DNA of 64,000 nucleotides from BOG-908 sp963795825. Its GTDB lineage: Bacteria > Pseudomonadota > Alphaproteobacteria > Acetobacterales > Acetobacteraceae. Numbering within the stretch: position 1 is the first letter of the stretch; each line of letters begins with the position of its first letter. The position numbers and the translations under genes were made by a program. Positions 1 to 8,994 of this stretch are shown here, piece after piece. A model generated the notes under the pieces. The model did not search any database. It was not told the origin of the DNA and was given only the letters and a program-made list of their open reading frames with translations. The stretch lies in assembly GCA_963795825.1 (NCBI GenBank), contig CAWCIW010000001.1, forward strand, positions 1,116,001-1,180,000. The letters run 5' to 3'.

Positions 1-817
1 TGCCCGACTGGCCGCCGTAAGCGGCGAAGTTGCCGGAGCCGCCATAAGCGGTGACCGAGCCCGCGCCGCCATAGACGTTGGTGTCGCCTGCGCCAGCAAC
101 CGTGCTGGCCAGGATAACGCCCGTGCCGCCCGCGCCGTCGAACTCGGTGCTGCCCGAGCCTGCGAAGATCGTGGCCGCACCGGCGCCGTTCACGGTCAGC
201 GCACCGCTGCCGCCGAGGATCGAGTCGAAGCCTTCATTGGCGACCAGCGCGGTGCCGGTGCCGAGGAAGATGTGGTTGAAGCCAGCGCCGGCTGCGATGC
301 TTGCGTCGCCGCTGCCGATGGCGATGTTGTTGCCTTCGAGAGTGGTGACAGGTGCCAGCGCCTGCAGGTCGGTCGGGCCAGCCAGGCCAGCGGCGACTTC
401 ATACGTGCCGCCGCCCGTGGAGGGCGCCACGAACGTGTTGCCGAAGCCGGTGAATGCCGCGTACTCGGTGCCGGTGCCGGCATAGACAGTCTGCCCGCCC
501 ACATCGCCCTGGTAGAGCAGCTCGCCGGCCACGCTATCTTCGCCGGTGAGAACGATGGGTGCCAGGTCGTTGACGTTCTCGACGACGCCAAAGCCGGTGC
601 CGACGAACAGATCGGTAGCAGGCGTGCCGCCGCTCACGGTGTCGATTGTGAGATACGTGTCGGCCTGGGCCGATACGGGGTTCGTGGTCCCGTCCGAAGT
701 CTGCGTGGTCGAATAGGTGAAGGTACCGAGGCCAGCGAGGCTGTCTTCGCCAGTCCCGGTGCCGTAGAAAATGTCAGCCCGTACCTGTTCGCCGGCCGTC
801 ATTGTCGTTCCAGACAT
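1..817 (-). CDS. Gly-rich repeat (beta-roll-like) protein, N-terminal part only
   Basis: The frame opens at an ATG at 817 with AGGAA about 9 bases upstream and runs off the left edge with no stop, so the 272 residues seen are an N-terminal fragment. After about 150 residues rich in Thr, Gly and Val, the rest is built from short Gly turns (GTGT, GGSG, AYGGSG) roughly every nine residues. That pattern is seen in RTX/beta-roll and adhesin-like exported proteins. No N-terminal signal peptide is visible; RTX-type secretion signals are C-terminal and would lie outside the window. It starts 34 bases after the ferritin-like gene on the same strand, so the two probably share a transcript. The function is not recognised beyond this. 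Confidence 0.6.
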   Translation of the reverse strand, partial: MSGTTMTAGEQVRADIFYGTGTGEDSLAGLGTFTYSTTQTSDGTTNPVSAQADTYLTIDTVSGGTPATDLFVGTGFGVVENVNDLAPIVLTGEDSVAGELLYQGDVGGQTVYAGTGTEYAAFTGFGNTFVAPSTGGGTYEVAAGLAGPTDLQALAPVTTLEGNNIAIGSGDASIAAGAGFNHIFLGTGTALVANEGFDSILGGSGALTVNGAGAATIFAGSGSTEFDGAGGTGVILASTVAGAGDTNVYGGAGSVTAYGGSGNFAAYGGQSG

Positions 818-851
818 ATTTTATTCCTGTTCCTGATCTGCGTAGCCAGAA

Positions 852-1754
852 TTAATTGACCGTGTTGATAGCGCCGTTGACGCCGCTCGGGAAGAACCCG
901 CCGCTGGTGGCACCCTCGCCGGCGCCGAGATAGACGACGTTCAGCACCTGGCCCGTGGTGCGGGTGAACGCGAGGGCATTCGCATCGGCATCGACGATGC
1001 TGACCGTCCCGTTCGACGTTTGCACGCCGTGGTCCGGCACCGGCATCGCGCCGTTAGTGGTTATCGCGTTCGACGCGGCGGCGCGCAGAGCGGCGATCTT
1101 GTTGGACTGCGTGGCGAACCCGCCCAGCAGCAGGCGCGTGCGAATTTCACCTGCGTGGTAGGCCTCGACAGCCAGGATCTGCGCGGCCGTCGTAAGATAG
1201 GCTTTGCTGGAGATGAACTGCGCGGCACCGGCATAGGCGCTCACGCCCACGTCTTCGAAGATGAACGCGCCGAGCAGGAAGTTCGACTCGTTGGCGAACG
1301 GGTCGAAGCTGGCGCCGAGGCCGGCAGCCATCGCCGCGGCATTAAAGCTGTTCACGAGGTCGATGTCCGGCTCGGCAACGGCCGAACTGCCCAGAGCCGC
1401 ACGCAACAGGTTCACGTGCGCCATCTCGTCATTAGCGATTTCCGTGGCAAGCTGCAGGGTCTGGCGCGAACCGAAGGGCACGCGGCTACCGCCGGTGACG
1501 GTGCCGCCAGCGCCGCCAACGCCGCTCACGCCCACGCCATGGGCAGCCAGGCCGCTGCCGGTCACGGCGCGCAGGTAGTATTCCGCCTCGAGATATTCGA
1601 GGTTCAGCGCGAAATTGAGGATTTGCGGGTCGGTCGGCGCGTTCGCCGCCTCGGCGCCGGTGACCTTCATGGCGAATGCGGTGGCGACCGCACCGAGGCT
1701 GGCAGTGCGAAGAAGCTTGCGACGCTCAAGCAGGCTGGTCCAGGACGATTCCAT
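852..1754 (-). CDS. Ferritin-like domain protein with Tat-type leader
   Basis: A 300-residue protein of the Ferritin_2 / desiccation-related type. Residues 10-35 hold a twin-arginine stretch (RRKLLR) followed by an Ala-rich hydrophobic segment, consistent with Tat export. The mature part has long helices with repeated Glu and His residues (NLEYLEAEYYLRAV, EIANDEMAHVNLLR, ILAVEAYHAGEIRTRL), which in this superfamily can bind a di-iron centre; iron binding is inferred. The ATG at 1754 has AAGGAG 9 bases upstream. It leads the operon with the Gly-rich protein at 817. Bases 1755-1955 upstream hold no gene; TTGGAC and CCTAAA 17 bases apart could be a weak promoter there. Confidence 0.8.
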   Translation of the reverse strand: MESSWTSLLERRKLLRTASLGAVATAFAMKVTGAEAANAPTDPQILNFALNLEYLEAEYYLRAVTGSGLAAHGVGVSGVGGAGGTVTGGSRVPFGSRQTLQLATEIANDEMAHVNLLRAALGSSAVAEPDIDLVNSFNAAAMAAGLGASFDPFANESNFLLGAFIFEDVGVSAYAGAAQFISSKAYLTTAAQILAVEAYHAGEIRTRLLLGGFATQSNKIAALRAAASNAITTNGAMPVPDHGVQTSNGTVSIVDADANALAFTRTTGQVLNVVYLGAGEGATSGGFFPSGVNGAINTVN

Positions 1755-1955
1755 TTTACGCGTTCTCCTTGGCGGAACTTATCCGGCGGGCAGGCCGGGG
1801 CCTCCGCAGCGGTGCGACTACAATGCCGCGTGCCCATTACGTAAGACCGGCGTTTAGGATGCAGTTCGTTGCCCTGTCCAAGACATTTTTTTGTGACAAT
1901 GCGGTAACCGGGTGATGACAGCTGGCATACACGCGATGCGTCGCAAACGACGCGG

Positions 1956-2705
1956 CTACAGCAGGCCTTCCTTGCGAAAACTTACCCATGTGCCGTTTCC
2001 TACGATTACGTGATCGTGCACGGTGATAGACAATGTTTTGGCCGCCTCGACGATCTGCCGGGTCATCGCAATGTCGTCGCGCGAGGGCGAAGGGTCGCCG
2101 CTCGGGTGGTTATGCGTCAGGATTATGGCCGCAGCCTGCAGTTCGAGGGCGCGCCGCACCACCTCGCGCGGATAGACCGGCGTGTGGTTGACGGTGCCGC
2201 GGGCCTGCGCTTCGTCGGCCAGCAGGCGGTTCTTGCTGTCGAGGAACAGGATGCGGAACTGCTCCACCGGCTCGCGCGCCATCGCTGCGTTCAGGTAGCT
2301 CATCAGGGCTTCCCAGTTGGTGAGCACCGGGCGGCCGATCACCTCGGCGCGGGCCAGCCGCACGGCCGCCGCGTGCACCACCTTCAGCGCGGCGACGCTC
2401 GCTTCGCCCATGCCGTCGACGGCGGCGAGGTCGATCGGCGGGGCGGCGATGGTGGCGGCGAAGCTGCCGAAGCGGGCGAGGAGGCGGTAGGCGATGGGCT
2501 TGGTGTCGCGCCGGAGGATGGCGAGGAAGAGCACGATCTCGAGCATCTCGTGGTCTGCCAGGGCGTCCGGGCCGGCCTGCAGGAGCTTGGCGCGCAGGCG
2601 GGCGCGGTGGGATTCCATGCTGGTGGCGGGCGCGGGCGCGGGCAGGGCGGCGGGGGGGCCGAGTTGGAAAAGGTCCTCTGATAGACCCTTGGGGATTTTG
2701 GTCAT
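1956..2705 (-). CDS. radC: RadC family (JAB/MPN) protein
   Basis: A RadC homologue of 249 residues. The N-terminal half carries the helix-hairpin-helix-like region (GMGEASVAALKVVHAAAVRLA), and the C-terminal JAB domain has the metal-binding motif HNHPSGDPSPSRDD. Family members are metalloprotease-like; despite the name a DNA-repair role is doubtful and the substrate is unknown. The open frame continues upstream into the adjacent repeat element, giving a spurious low-complexity N-terminus. I chose the first ATG outside the repeat, at 2705, although no good ribosome-binding site precedes it. An ATG at 2618 just before the conserved RARLRAKLL segment is an alternative. Confidence 0.88.
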   Translation of the reverse strand: MTKIPKGLSEDLFQLGPPAALPAPAPATSMESHRARLRAKLLQAGPDALADHEMLEIVLFLAILRRDTKPIAYRLLARFGSFAATIAAPPIDLAAVDGMGEASVAALKVVHAAAVRLARAEVIGRPVLTNWEALMSYLNAAMAREPVEQFRILFLDSKNRLLADEAQARGTVNHTPVYPREVVRRALELQAAAIILTHNHPSGDPSPSRDDIAMTRQIVEAAKTLSITVHDHVIVGNGTWVSFRKEGLL

Positions 2706-2707
2706 GG

Positions 2708-2887
2708 CAAGGAAGGAAGGCCTTCTTTTTCGAGAAAAAGAAGCAAAAAGCTTTTGCTCCGACGCCTGCCCGACGGCCAACCTATGTCTGCAAGCGTATG
2801 CGCCTGCAGGAATGACGCGGGCGCCCGTGCGGCGGTGAACGCAAAAGTTTTTTGGTCCTTTTTTTCAAAAAAGGACTGCTTGCTTCC
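2708..2887. repeat. Intergenic repeat element, full (T-arm / core II / C-arm)
   Basis: The left arm is GGCCTTC-T5-CGAG-A5-GAAGC followed by AAAAAGCTTTTGCT. The right arm is AAAAGTTTTTTGG and then TCC-Tn-TTCAAA-An-GGA. The core begins GACGCCTGCCC, but its partner stem is eroded. The two arms belong to different loop subfamilies. The element fills the gap between map and radC, both on the minus strand. Confidence 0.9.
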
Positions 2888-2888
2888 C

Positions 2889-3686
2889 TCAATAAGGCGG
2901 ATGATGCAGTCCGCCAGGCGAGAGGGTGAACACCTCGCACCCTTCCTCCGTCACGCCGACCATGTGCTCGAACTGCGCCGACAGGCTCCTGTCGCGCGTC
3001 ACCGCGGTCCAGCCGTCGTCGAGCACCTTCACCTCAGGCCGGCCGGCATTCACCATCGGCTCGATAGTGAAGAACATGCCGGGCCGCAGCTCCGGGCCTT
3101 CGCCGCGCTTGCCGAAATGCAGCACATTCGGCGCCGCGTGGAAGGTGCGGCCGATGCCATGGCCGCAGAAATCGCGCACAACGCTGAAGCGGTTGGCCTC
3201 CACGTAGGTCTGGATCGCGTAGCCGATGTCGCCAAGCGTGGCGCCCGGCCTGGTCGCGGCCACGCCCTTCATCAGCGACTGGTACGTTACGTCGAGCAGG
3301 TTGCGCGCCCGCGTGGGCAGCGCGCCGGCGCCATACATCCGGCTGGTATCGCCGTGCCAGCCATCGAGGATCACCGTCACGTCGATGTTGACGATATCGC
3401 CCTCTGCCAGCTTCTTCTCGCCCGGTATGCCGTGGCAGACGACGTGGTTGATGCTGGTGCAGATGGATTTCGGGAAGCCGCGATAGTTCAGCGGGGCGGG
3501 CACCGCGTTGTTGGCCAGGATGAATTCGTGGCACAGGCGATCCAGCTCGGCGGTTGATACGCCCGGGCGGACATGTTCGGTTATCATGTCCAGCGTACGG
3601 GCGGCGAGCAGGCCGGCGGCGCGCATCCCGACGAAATCGGCCTCCGTGTGGATGATTATGCGCCGCGTCTCGCTACCGCCGTCCAT
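2889..3686 (-). CDS. map: Type I methionine aminopeptidase
   Basis: Removes the initiator Met from nascent proteins in the cytoplasm. The 265 residues match the family length, and the five metal ligands are visible in order: Asp in NIDVTV, Asp in GDTSRM, His in FCGHGIGR, Glu in FFTIEPM and Glu in QFEHMV. The substrate-pocket segment VCHGIP is also present. The ATG at 3686 has GAGAGG at good spacing. The longer reading frame upstream (to 3875) overlaps the end of the carboxypeptidase gene and lacks homology, so it was trimmed. It is followed by a repeat element and then radC. Confidence 0.95.
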   Translation of the reverse strand: MDGGSETRRIIIHTEADFVGMRAAGLLAARTLDMITEHVRPGVSTAELDRLCHEFILANNAVPAPLNYRGFPKSICTSINHVVCHGIPGEKKLAEGDIVNIDVTVILDGWHGDTSRMYGAGALPTRARNLLDVTYQSLMKGVAATRPGATLGDIGYAIQTYVEANRFSVVRDFCGHGIGRTFHAAPNVLHFGKRGEGPELRPGMFFTIEPMVNAGRPEVKVLDDGWTAVTRDRSLSAQFEHMVGVTEEGCEVFTLSPGGLHHPPY

Positions 3687-3811
3687 GCCGTCCTCTCGAA
3701 GTGGAGTGGTTTCCCCCAGGATGGTCTTTGAGGGGGTGCGTGGCAATGGTTTGTGGCCTGACCGGCCAGGAAACAAAGTGCGTGGCTTGCCGGCCTGGCT
3801 GCCAGCGCGCT

Positions 3812-4948
3812 TCAGGTGCGGCGCTTGTCCCGCGTGGGAAACGCGCAGCCGTGATGCCCGGCCTTGGCCGTGCACACGGCCACGCTGCGCGCTGCGATCA
3901 GCCGATGCCCGCCCACCCCGCCGGCGCGCACATGGGCCACGGCCAGGGTCGGCCGGATCTGCTCATTCTGGCCGCCGCGCAGATGGCGGCCATGCCGGAA
4001 CGAAGCGTAGTGCAGGATCGGGCCGGTGACCGGCACCGAATCCGCTTCGGCCACCAGCGACGGCTCCCGGAACCGGGTGGGTACATGGTGGGTGACCGGC
4101 ACGCCGAGCTGTTCGAACCCGTCATCGAGCAGGCTGGCCATGTGCAGGTCCCGCTCCGGGTTCGATCGCGCGCCCATCACCACGCCGACCAGCCGCACGC
4201 CGCCGCGCATCGCCGAGGTGACGAGATTATGGCCGGCCGCCTGCGTGTAGCCTGTCTTCAACCCGTCCGCGCCGTCATAGGCCTGGAGCATGTGGTCGTG
4301 GTTCGGGATCGCGCGGCCGTGGAAGTAGAACACCGGCTCGCTGAAATAATGGTAGTACTCGGGGTAGTCCTGCACCAGATGGTGCGCCAGCAGCGCCAGG
4401 TCGCGCGCCGTGGTGGTCTGCTCCGGGTCCGGCAGGCCGCTGGCGTTGCGGAACGTGCTGTTGGTCATGCCGAGCGCGCGTGCGCGCAGGGTCATCGCCT
4501 GGCCGAACCGGTCCTCGTCGCCGCCGAGCAGCTCGCCCAGCGCGCAGGCCGCATCGTTGGCGGATTTCGTCACGATCGCCAGGATCGCGTCGCTCACGGT
4601 GAAGTAGGTGCCAGGCAGCAGGCCGAGCTTGGACGGCTCCATAGAGGCGGCGTGGCCGGACACCGGAACGCTCTGGCCGAGCGTCACCTTGTGGTTCCGC
4701 AGCGCCTCGAACGCCATATACAAGGTCATCAGCTTGGTCAGGCTGGCCGGGTAGCGCAGCGAATCCGCGTTGGCAGCTTCCATCACGCGGCCCGAAGCGT
4801 TGTCTATTATGATGGAGCTGTAGCGCGACGAGCCGATCTGCGCGGCGGCCACGGAAGGGGCGGACAGCGCGGCCACCACGGCCAGGCTGCACCAGATATG
4901 CCACCGGCGCGTCCGCGTTGTGGCGAGCAGGTTCCGGAGGGACGCCAT
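3812..4948 (-). CDS. D-alanyl-D-alanine carboxypeptidase (PBP5/6 type, S11)
   Basis: A periplasmic penicillin-binding protein that trims the terminal D-Ala from peptidoglycan stem peptides. A cleavable leader (about residues 15-38, ending SVAAA) precedes the S11 domain with all three active-site motifs: SLTK (Ser nucleophile), SAN, and KTGY. The C-terminal tail after about residue 280 is short, basic and lacks a clear amphipathic membrane anchor, so it may be a DacB/DacF-like soluble form. The ATG at 4948 was chosen; a TTG two codons upstream (4954) is better spaced from GAGG and is possible. Transcribed toward map with a 125-base gap. Confidence 0.9.
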   Translation of the reverse strand: MASLRNLLATTRTRRWHIWCSLAVVAALSAPSVAAAQIGSSRYSSIIIDNASGRVMEAANADSLRYPASLTKLMTLYMAFEALRNHKVTLGQSVPVSGHAASMEPSKLGLLPGTYFTVSDAILAIVTKSANDAACALGELLGGDEDRFGQAMTLRARALGMTNSTFRNASGLPDPEQTTTARDLALLAHHLVQDYPEYYHYFSEPVFYFHGRAIPNHDHMLQAYDGADGLKTGYTQAAGHNLVTSAMRGGVRLVGVVMGARSNPERDLHMASLLDDGFEQLGVPVTHHVPTRFREPSLVAEADSVPVTGPILHYASFRHGRHLRGGQNEQIRPTLAVAHVRAGGVGGHRLIAARSVAVCTAKAGHHGCAFPTRDKRRT

Positions 4949-5102
4949 GTTCAAGTCGAGTGCCTCATCTGCTCCAGCCCGGACATTAGCGGGCCAATTC
5001 TGCGCCTGTCCAGCAATCTAGCGCTCATTCGGGTTAACGCGACGTAAGTTCCTGCCGTAAGCCTAGCTAAAGACGTGGTTTTCCCGCAGATGCCAAATTC
5101 GC

Positions 5103-5119
5103 TTTGTGCATCGCACAAA
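5103..5119. promoter_or_regulatory. Palindrome TTTGTGC-ATC-GCACAAA, candidate PhaR operator
   Basis: A perfect 7-base inverted repeat around 3 bases, containing TGC-N3-GCA. It ends 5 bases upstream of the phasin -35 box. A second TGC-N3-GCA lies at 5162-5170, at or just after the expected start of transcription. PhaR regulators of phasin genes are known to recognise TGC/GCA dyads of this type; use of these sites here is inferred. Confidence 0.55.
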
Positions 5120-5124
5120 AGACG

Positions 5125-5153
5125 TTGACGACGAAAATATTCTACCCTAGATA
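5125..5153 (+). promoter_or_regulatory. Sigma-70-type promoter of the phasin gene
   Basis: TTGACG (5125-5130), a 17-base spacer and TAGATA (5148-5153) lie about 95 bases before the phasin start codon. The rest of the roughly 300-base gap from 4949 to 5249 holds only this promoter and the two flanking TGC-N3-GCA sites. Confidence 0.6.
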
Positions 5154-5249
5154 GGCCTTGTTGCACCGCACCATTGCGGAAGCACATAACCCATGATGCG
5201 ACGGTTCGCCGATTTTGAAATCGTCCTGATTTTTCCGGAGCGGATACAG

Positions 5250-5753
5250 ATGATCACCAAGTCCAAGGCAATCGAGACGGCAATGGGCGACGCCAAGGCC
5301 GCCGAGACCTTCGTGCACGAAAAGACGGTCGAAGGCATCAAGCAGGGTGCAGCCACCGCCACGGCCGGCATGGAGCAGGCCCAGGCCCAGGTGAAGGAAG
5401 GCATGCAGCGCGTCATGAAGACCGCCGAGCAGATGACCACCTTCAGCCAGGGCAACATGGAAGCGCTGATGAAGTCCCACCAGATCCTGGCCAACGGCTT
5501 CACCGAGCTGTCGCGCCTGTTCGCCACCAGCGCCAAGGCGAACCTCGACGAGACGATGACCACCTTCAAGGCGATGACCTCGGTCAAGTCCGTCAAGGAG
5601 GCTTTCGAGCTGCAGACCACCTTCGCCAAGACGTCGATGGAAAAGGCGCTGGCCGAGTCCGGCAAGATGACCGAGCAGTCGATGAAGCTGGCCGAGCAGG
5701 CGTTCGCGCCGATCTCCGCCCGCGTGAACGCCGCCGTCGAGACGTTCTCCTGA
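5250..5753 (+). CDS. phaP: Phasin family protein
   Basis: A small, almost wholly alpha-helical protein (167 residues) of the Phasin_2 type that coats polyhydroxyalkanoate granules. It has the expected features: no Cys, many Ala/Lys/Glu/Met residues, amphipathic helices and the conserved central stretch (MEALMKSHQILANGFTELSR). The start is the ATG at 5250 with GGAG 9 bases upstream; an upstream in-frame ATG at 5193 lacks a binding site and adds residues unlike the family. The promoter carries two PhaR-like sites, and a GAAA-loop terminator follows at 5830, so it is monocistronic. Thiolase at 30.7 kb could supply precursors, but no PHA synthase is in the window. Confidence 0.88.
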   Translation: MITKSKAIETAMGDAKAAETFVHEKTVEGIKQGAATATAGMEQAQAQVKEGMQRVMKTAEQMTTFSQGNMEALMKSHQILANGFTELSRLFATSAKANLDETMTTFKAMTSVKSVKEAFELQTTFAKTSMEKALAESGKMTEQSMKLAEQAFAPISARVNAAVETFS

Positions 5754-5829
5754 GACTTTGATCGTCCGGCCGGGTCTTGCCGGCCCGACAAGACGATTGC
5801 CCGCCCGGCCTGGGCGGGGCTAGGCTACC

Positions 5830-5855
5830 GGCTCGGGGGAAACCCCGGGCCTTTT
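5830..5855 (+). terminator. Rho-independent terminator after phasin
   Basis: GGCTCGGGG, a GAAA loop and CCCCGGGCC form a 9-pair stem (one G-T pair) followed directly by TTTT. Two weaker GC stems lie between it and the phasin stop. Confidence 0.7.
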
Positions 5856-6013
5856 GCCGTTTTCCCATGCTTGCGTTCAGGGTGGCGGCGCGTGTTGCCC
5901 TTTGCGGGCGCGCGGTCCTGCCGATATCATGACTGATATGTTTCACAGCGCGCGGCAGTCTGGGATCACCACCAGCCTGCAACGCCAGGATGTGCCGATG
6001 CCAGGACCTGCAT

Positions 6014-6343
6014 ATGAGTGACAACGACAAACGTGGCGGCAACGAGGGACCCAACACCGGCGTGGTGGTCAAGGCGCGTCCGAAAACGCGCAAGCCGGCG
6101 ATGTACAAGGTCTTGATGCTGAACGACGACTACACGCCGATGGAGTTCGTGGTGCACGTGCTGGAACGGTTCTTCCAGAAGACCCGCGAGGAGGCGACCC
6201 GCATCATGCTCCACGTGCATCGCCGCGGCGTGGGCGTTTGCGGGGTTTTCACTTACGAGGTGGCCGAAACCAAGGTGACGCAGGTTATGGATCTAGCCCG
6301 GCAGAACCAGCATCCTTTGCAATGTACGATCGAGAAAGATTAA
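6014..6343 (+). CDS. clpS: ATP-dependent Clp protease adaptor ClpS
   Basis: The N-recognin adaptor that delivers N-degron substrates to ClpAP. The 109 residues include the flexible N-terminal tail, the MLNDDYTPMEFVVHVL hydrophobic-pocket segment with its Asn-Asp-Asp, and VHRRGVGVCGVFTYEVAE, all diagnostic. The ATG at 6014 has AGGA 7 bases upstream; an in-frame ATG at 5990 adds 8 residues that do not look like the family. Located directly before clpA, the usual arrangement, separated by a full repeat element. Confidence 0.95.
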   Translation: MSDNDKRGGNEGPNTGVVVKARPKTRKPAMYKVLMLNDDYTPMEFVVHVLERFFQKTREEATRIMLHVHRRGVGVCGVFTYEVAETKVTQVMDLARQNQHPLQCTIEKD

Positions 6344-6472
6344 GAAAGCAGTCCTTTTTCGAAAAAAAGGACCAAAAAGCTTTTGCTCCCTGTCGGCGCG
6401 TGTTGGACGTCTCCCCGACAGGGACCAAAAGCTTTTTGCTTCTTTTTCTCGAAAAAGAAGGCCTTGCTTGCT
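6344..6472. repeat. Intergenic repeat element, full (C-arm / core I / T-arm)
   Basis: Left C-arm (AGTCC-T5-CGAAAAAAAGGACC with AAAAAGCTTTTG), core I stem CTGTCGG...CCGACAG, right T-arm with a CTCG loop. It starts 1-2 bases after the clpS stop and separates clpS from clpA. Confidence 0.9.
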
Positions 6473-6627
6473 TAGGCTTTTAGACGCCCCAGATAATCGA
6501 TACCGGCAAGACACACCGGTGACGATTTCACTTCCAGGCGGCCGCAAAACGCGGCCATCCTGTCATCTTCCGGGTGTGCGGGGGCAAGGGTCCCTCCGGC
6601 GCCGGATGCTCAGGGGCGTAACACACC

Positions 6628-8991
6628 ATGCTATCCAGAAATCTCGAGCAGACACTCCACCGGTCCCTCTCTTTCGCCAGCGACCGCCGCCACGAATACG
6701 CCACCCTTGAGCACCTGCTGCTCGGGCTGGCCGACGATAGCGATGCGGCCACCGTGCTGCGCGCCTGCGGCGTCGATCTCGACAAGCTGCGCCAGGACCT
6801 CACCGAATTCCTCGACAAGGACCTCTCCGGCCTGACCACCGACCGCACCACCGAGCCCAAGCCTACAGCGGGCTTCCAGCGCGTGGTGCAGCGCGCGGCC
6901 ATCCACGTGCAGAGCTCCGGCCGCGACGAAGTGTCCGGCGCCAACGTGCTCGTGGCCCTGTTCAGCGAGCGCGAGAGCCATGCGGTGTATTTCCTGCAGA
7001 TGCAGGACATGACGCGACTCGACGCGGTGAACTTCATCAGCCACGGCATTGCGAAGGCGCCGGGCCGCGCCACCCAGCGCCCGAGTGCGAGCTCCGGCAA
7101 CGGTCCGGGCGGCGGCGGCACGCCGGAGACGCCCGAGCACGAGCGTGAGGAGAAGCCGCGCGGACGTAGCCAGGACGCGCTGTCCACTTACTGCGTGAAC
7201 CTCAACAAGAAGGCGCAGTCCGGCAAGATCGATCCGCTGATCGGCCGCGATGCCGAGGTGGAGCGCACGATCCAGATCCTCTGCCGCCGCACCAAGAACA
7301 ACCCGCTTTACGTGGGCGATCCTGGCGTTGGCAAGACGGCGATCGCCGAGGGCCTGGCCAAGCGCATCGTCGAGGGCGATGTGCCGGAAGTGCTGGCCAA
7401 GAGCACGATCTTCGCGCTGGACATGGGCGCGTTGCTCGCCGGCACGCGCTACCGCGGCGATTTTGAGGAGCGGCTCAAGGCGGTGGTGACCGAGTTGGAG
7501 AACCAGCCGGGCGCGGTGCTGTTCATCGACGAGATCCACACGGTGATCGGCGCCGGTGCGACAAGCGGCGGGGCGATGGATGCGTCGAACCTGCTCAAGC
7601 CGGCGCTGGCCAGCGGCTCGCTGCGCTGCATAGGCAGCACCACGTATAAGGAATTCCGCAACTACTTCGAAAAGGACCGCGCGCTCGTGCGTCGGTTCCA
7701 GAAGATCGACGTGGCCGAGCCGTCCATCGAAGACACCGTCAAGATCCTCAACGGGCTCAAGACCAACTACGAGAAGCACCACAAGGTCCGCTACACCGAC
7801 GAGGCGATACGTGCCGCCGTCGAGCTGTCGGCCAAGTACATCAACGACCGCAAGCTGCCGGACAAGGCGATCGACGTGATCGACGAGGTGGGCGCCAGCC
7901 GGATGCTGCTGCCGGAGGACAAGCGCCGCCGCACTGTTACGCTGAAGGACGTCGAGGAGATCGTGGCCAAGATCGCCCGCATCCCACCGAAGTCCGTGTC
8001 CGCCGACGACAAGGAGACGCTGCGCAACCTCGAGCGTGACCTGAAAAGCATGGTATTCGGTCAGGACAAGGCAATCGACGCATTGTCTGCCGCGATCAAG
8101 CTCAGCCGCGCCGGCCTGCGCGATGCGGAGAAGCCGATCGGCAACTACCTGTTCAGCGGCCCGACCGGCGTGGGCAAGACGGAAGTCGCGCGTCAGCTCG
8201 CCAGCACGCTGGGCATCGAGCTGATCCGCTTCGACATGAGCGAATACATGGAGCGGCACAGCATCAGCCGCCTGATCGGCGCGCCGCCCGGCTATGTGGG
8301 CTTCGACCAGGGCGGGCTTCTGACCGACGCCATCGACCAGCACCCGCACGCCGTGCTCCTGCTCGACGAGATCGAGAAGGCGCACATGGATCTCTACAAC
8401 ATCCTGTTGCAGGTGATGGACCACGGCAAACTGACCGACCACAACGGCAAGACGGTCGATTTCCGCAACACGATCCTGATCATGACCACCAATGCGGGCG
8501 CGGCCGACCAGGCCAAGGAGGCTATCGGCTTCGGCAGCACGGTGCGGCAGGGCGAGGACGAGGAAGCGATCAAGCGTATGTTCACGCCGGAGTTCCGCAA
8601 CCGGCTGGACGCGACCATCACCTTCGCCGGCCTCACCGAGGAGATCGTCGGCCGCGTGGTGGAGAAGTTCGTGATGCAGCTCGAGGCGCAGCTCGCGGAC
8701 CGCAACGTCACCATCGAGCTGTCTTCGGCGGCAAAGGAGTGGCTCGCCGAGCGTGGTTACGACAGGCTGTATGGCGCGCGTCCGCTGGGCCGCGTCATCC
8801 AGGAATACATCAAGAAGCCGCTGGCCGAGGAGCTGCTGTTCGGCAGCCTGGTGCATGGCGGGTCGGTGAAGGTGAACCTCAAGGAGGGCAAGCTCGACTT
8901 CGAGTACACCGCGGCACCGCCGCCGCCTGTGGTTGCCGGGCCGGACGATGGCGAGGGCTCCGAAGAGCGCGAGCAGGAGACCGTCGAGTAG
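6628..8991 (+). CDS. clpA: ATP-dependent Clp protease ATP-binding subunit ClpA
   Basis: The AAA+ unfoldase that partners ClpP and uses ClpS. The 787 residues include an N-terminal Clp-N repeat domain (about 1-145), an acidic/Gly linker, and two ATPase modules with Walker A GDPGVGKT near residue 230 and GPTGVGKT near 511, Walker B LFIDEIH and LLLLDEIEKAH, and the C-terminal D2-small domain (RPLGRVIQEYIKKPL). There is no ClpB-type middle domain, which separates it from ClpB/ClpC. The ATG at 6628 follows AGGGG. Large opposite-strand frames over this gene are shadows. A core-I-like terminator hairpin follows. Confidence 0.97.
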   Translation: MLSRNLEQTLHRSLSFASDRRHEYATLEHLLLGLADDSDAATVLRACGVDLDKLRQDLTEFLDKDLSGLTTDRTTEPKPTAGFQRVVQRAAIHVQSSGRDEVSGANVLVALFSERESHAVYFLQMQDMTRLDAVNFISHGIAKAPGRATQRPSASSGNGPGGGGTPETPEHEREEKPRGRSQDALSTYCVNLNKKAQSGKIDPLIGRDAEVERTIQILCRRTKNNPLYVGDPGVGKTAIAEGLAKRIVEGDVPEVLAKSTIFALDMGALLAGTRYRGDFEERLKAVVTELENQPGAVLFIDEIHTVIGAGATSGGAMDASNLLKPALASGSLRCIGSTTYKEFRNYFEKDRALVRRFQKIDVAEPSIEDTVKILNGLKTNYEKHHKVRYTDEAIRAAVELSAKYINDRKLPDKAIDVIDEVGASRMLLPEDKRRRTVTLKDVEEIVAKIARIPPKSVSADDKETLRNLERDLKSMVFGQDKAIDALSAAIKLSRAGLRDAEKPIGNYLFSGPTGVGKTEVARQLASTLGIELIRFDMSEYMERHSISRLIGAPPGYVGFDQGGLLTDAIDQHPHAVLLLDEIEKAHMDLYNILLQVMDHGKLTDHNGKTVDFRNTILIMTTNAGAADQAKEAIGFGSTVRQGEDEEAIKRMFTPEFRNRLDATITFAGLTEEIVGRVVEKFVMQLEAQLADRNVTIELSSAAKEWLAERGYDRLYGARPLGRVIQEYIKKPLAEELLFGSLVHGGSVKVNLKEGKLDFEYTAAPPPPVVAGPDDGEGSEEREQETVE

Positions 8992-8994
8992 GCA

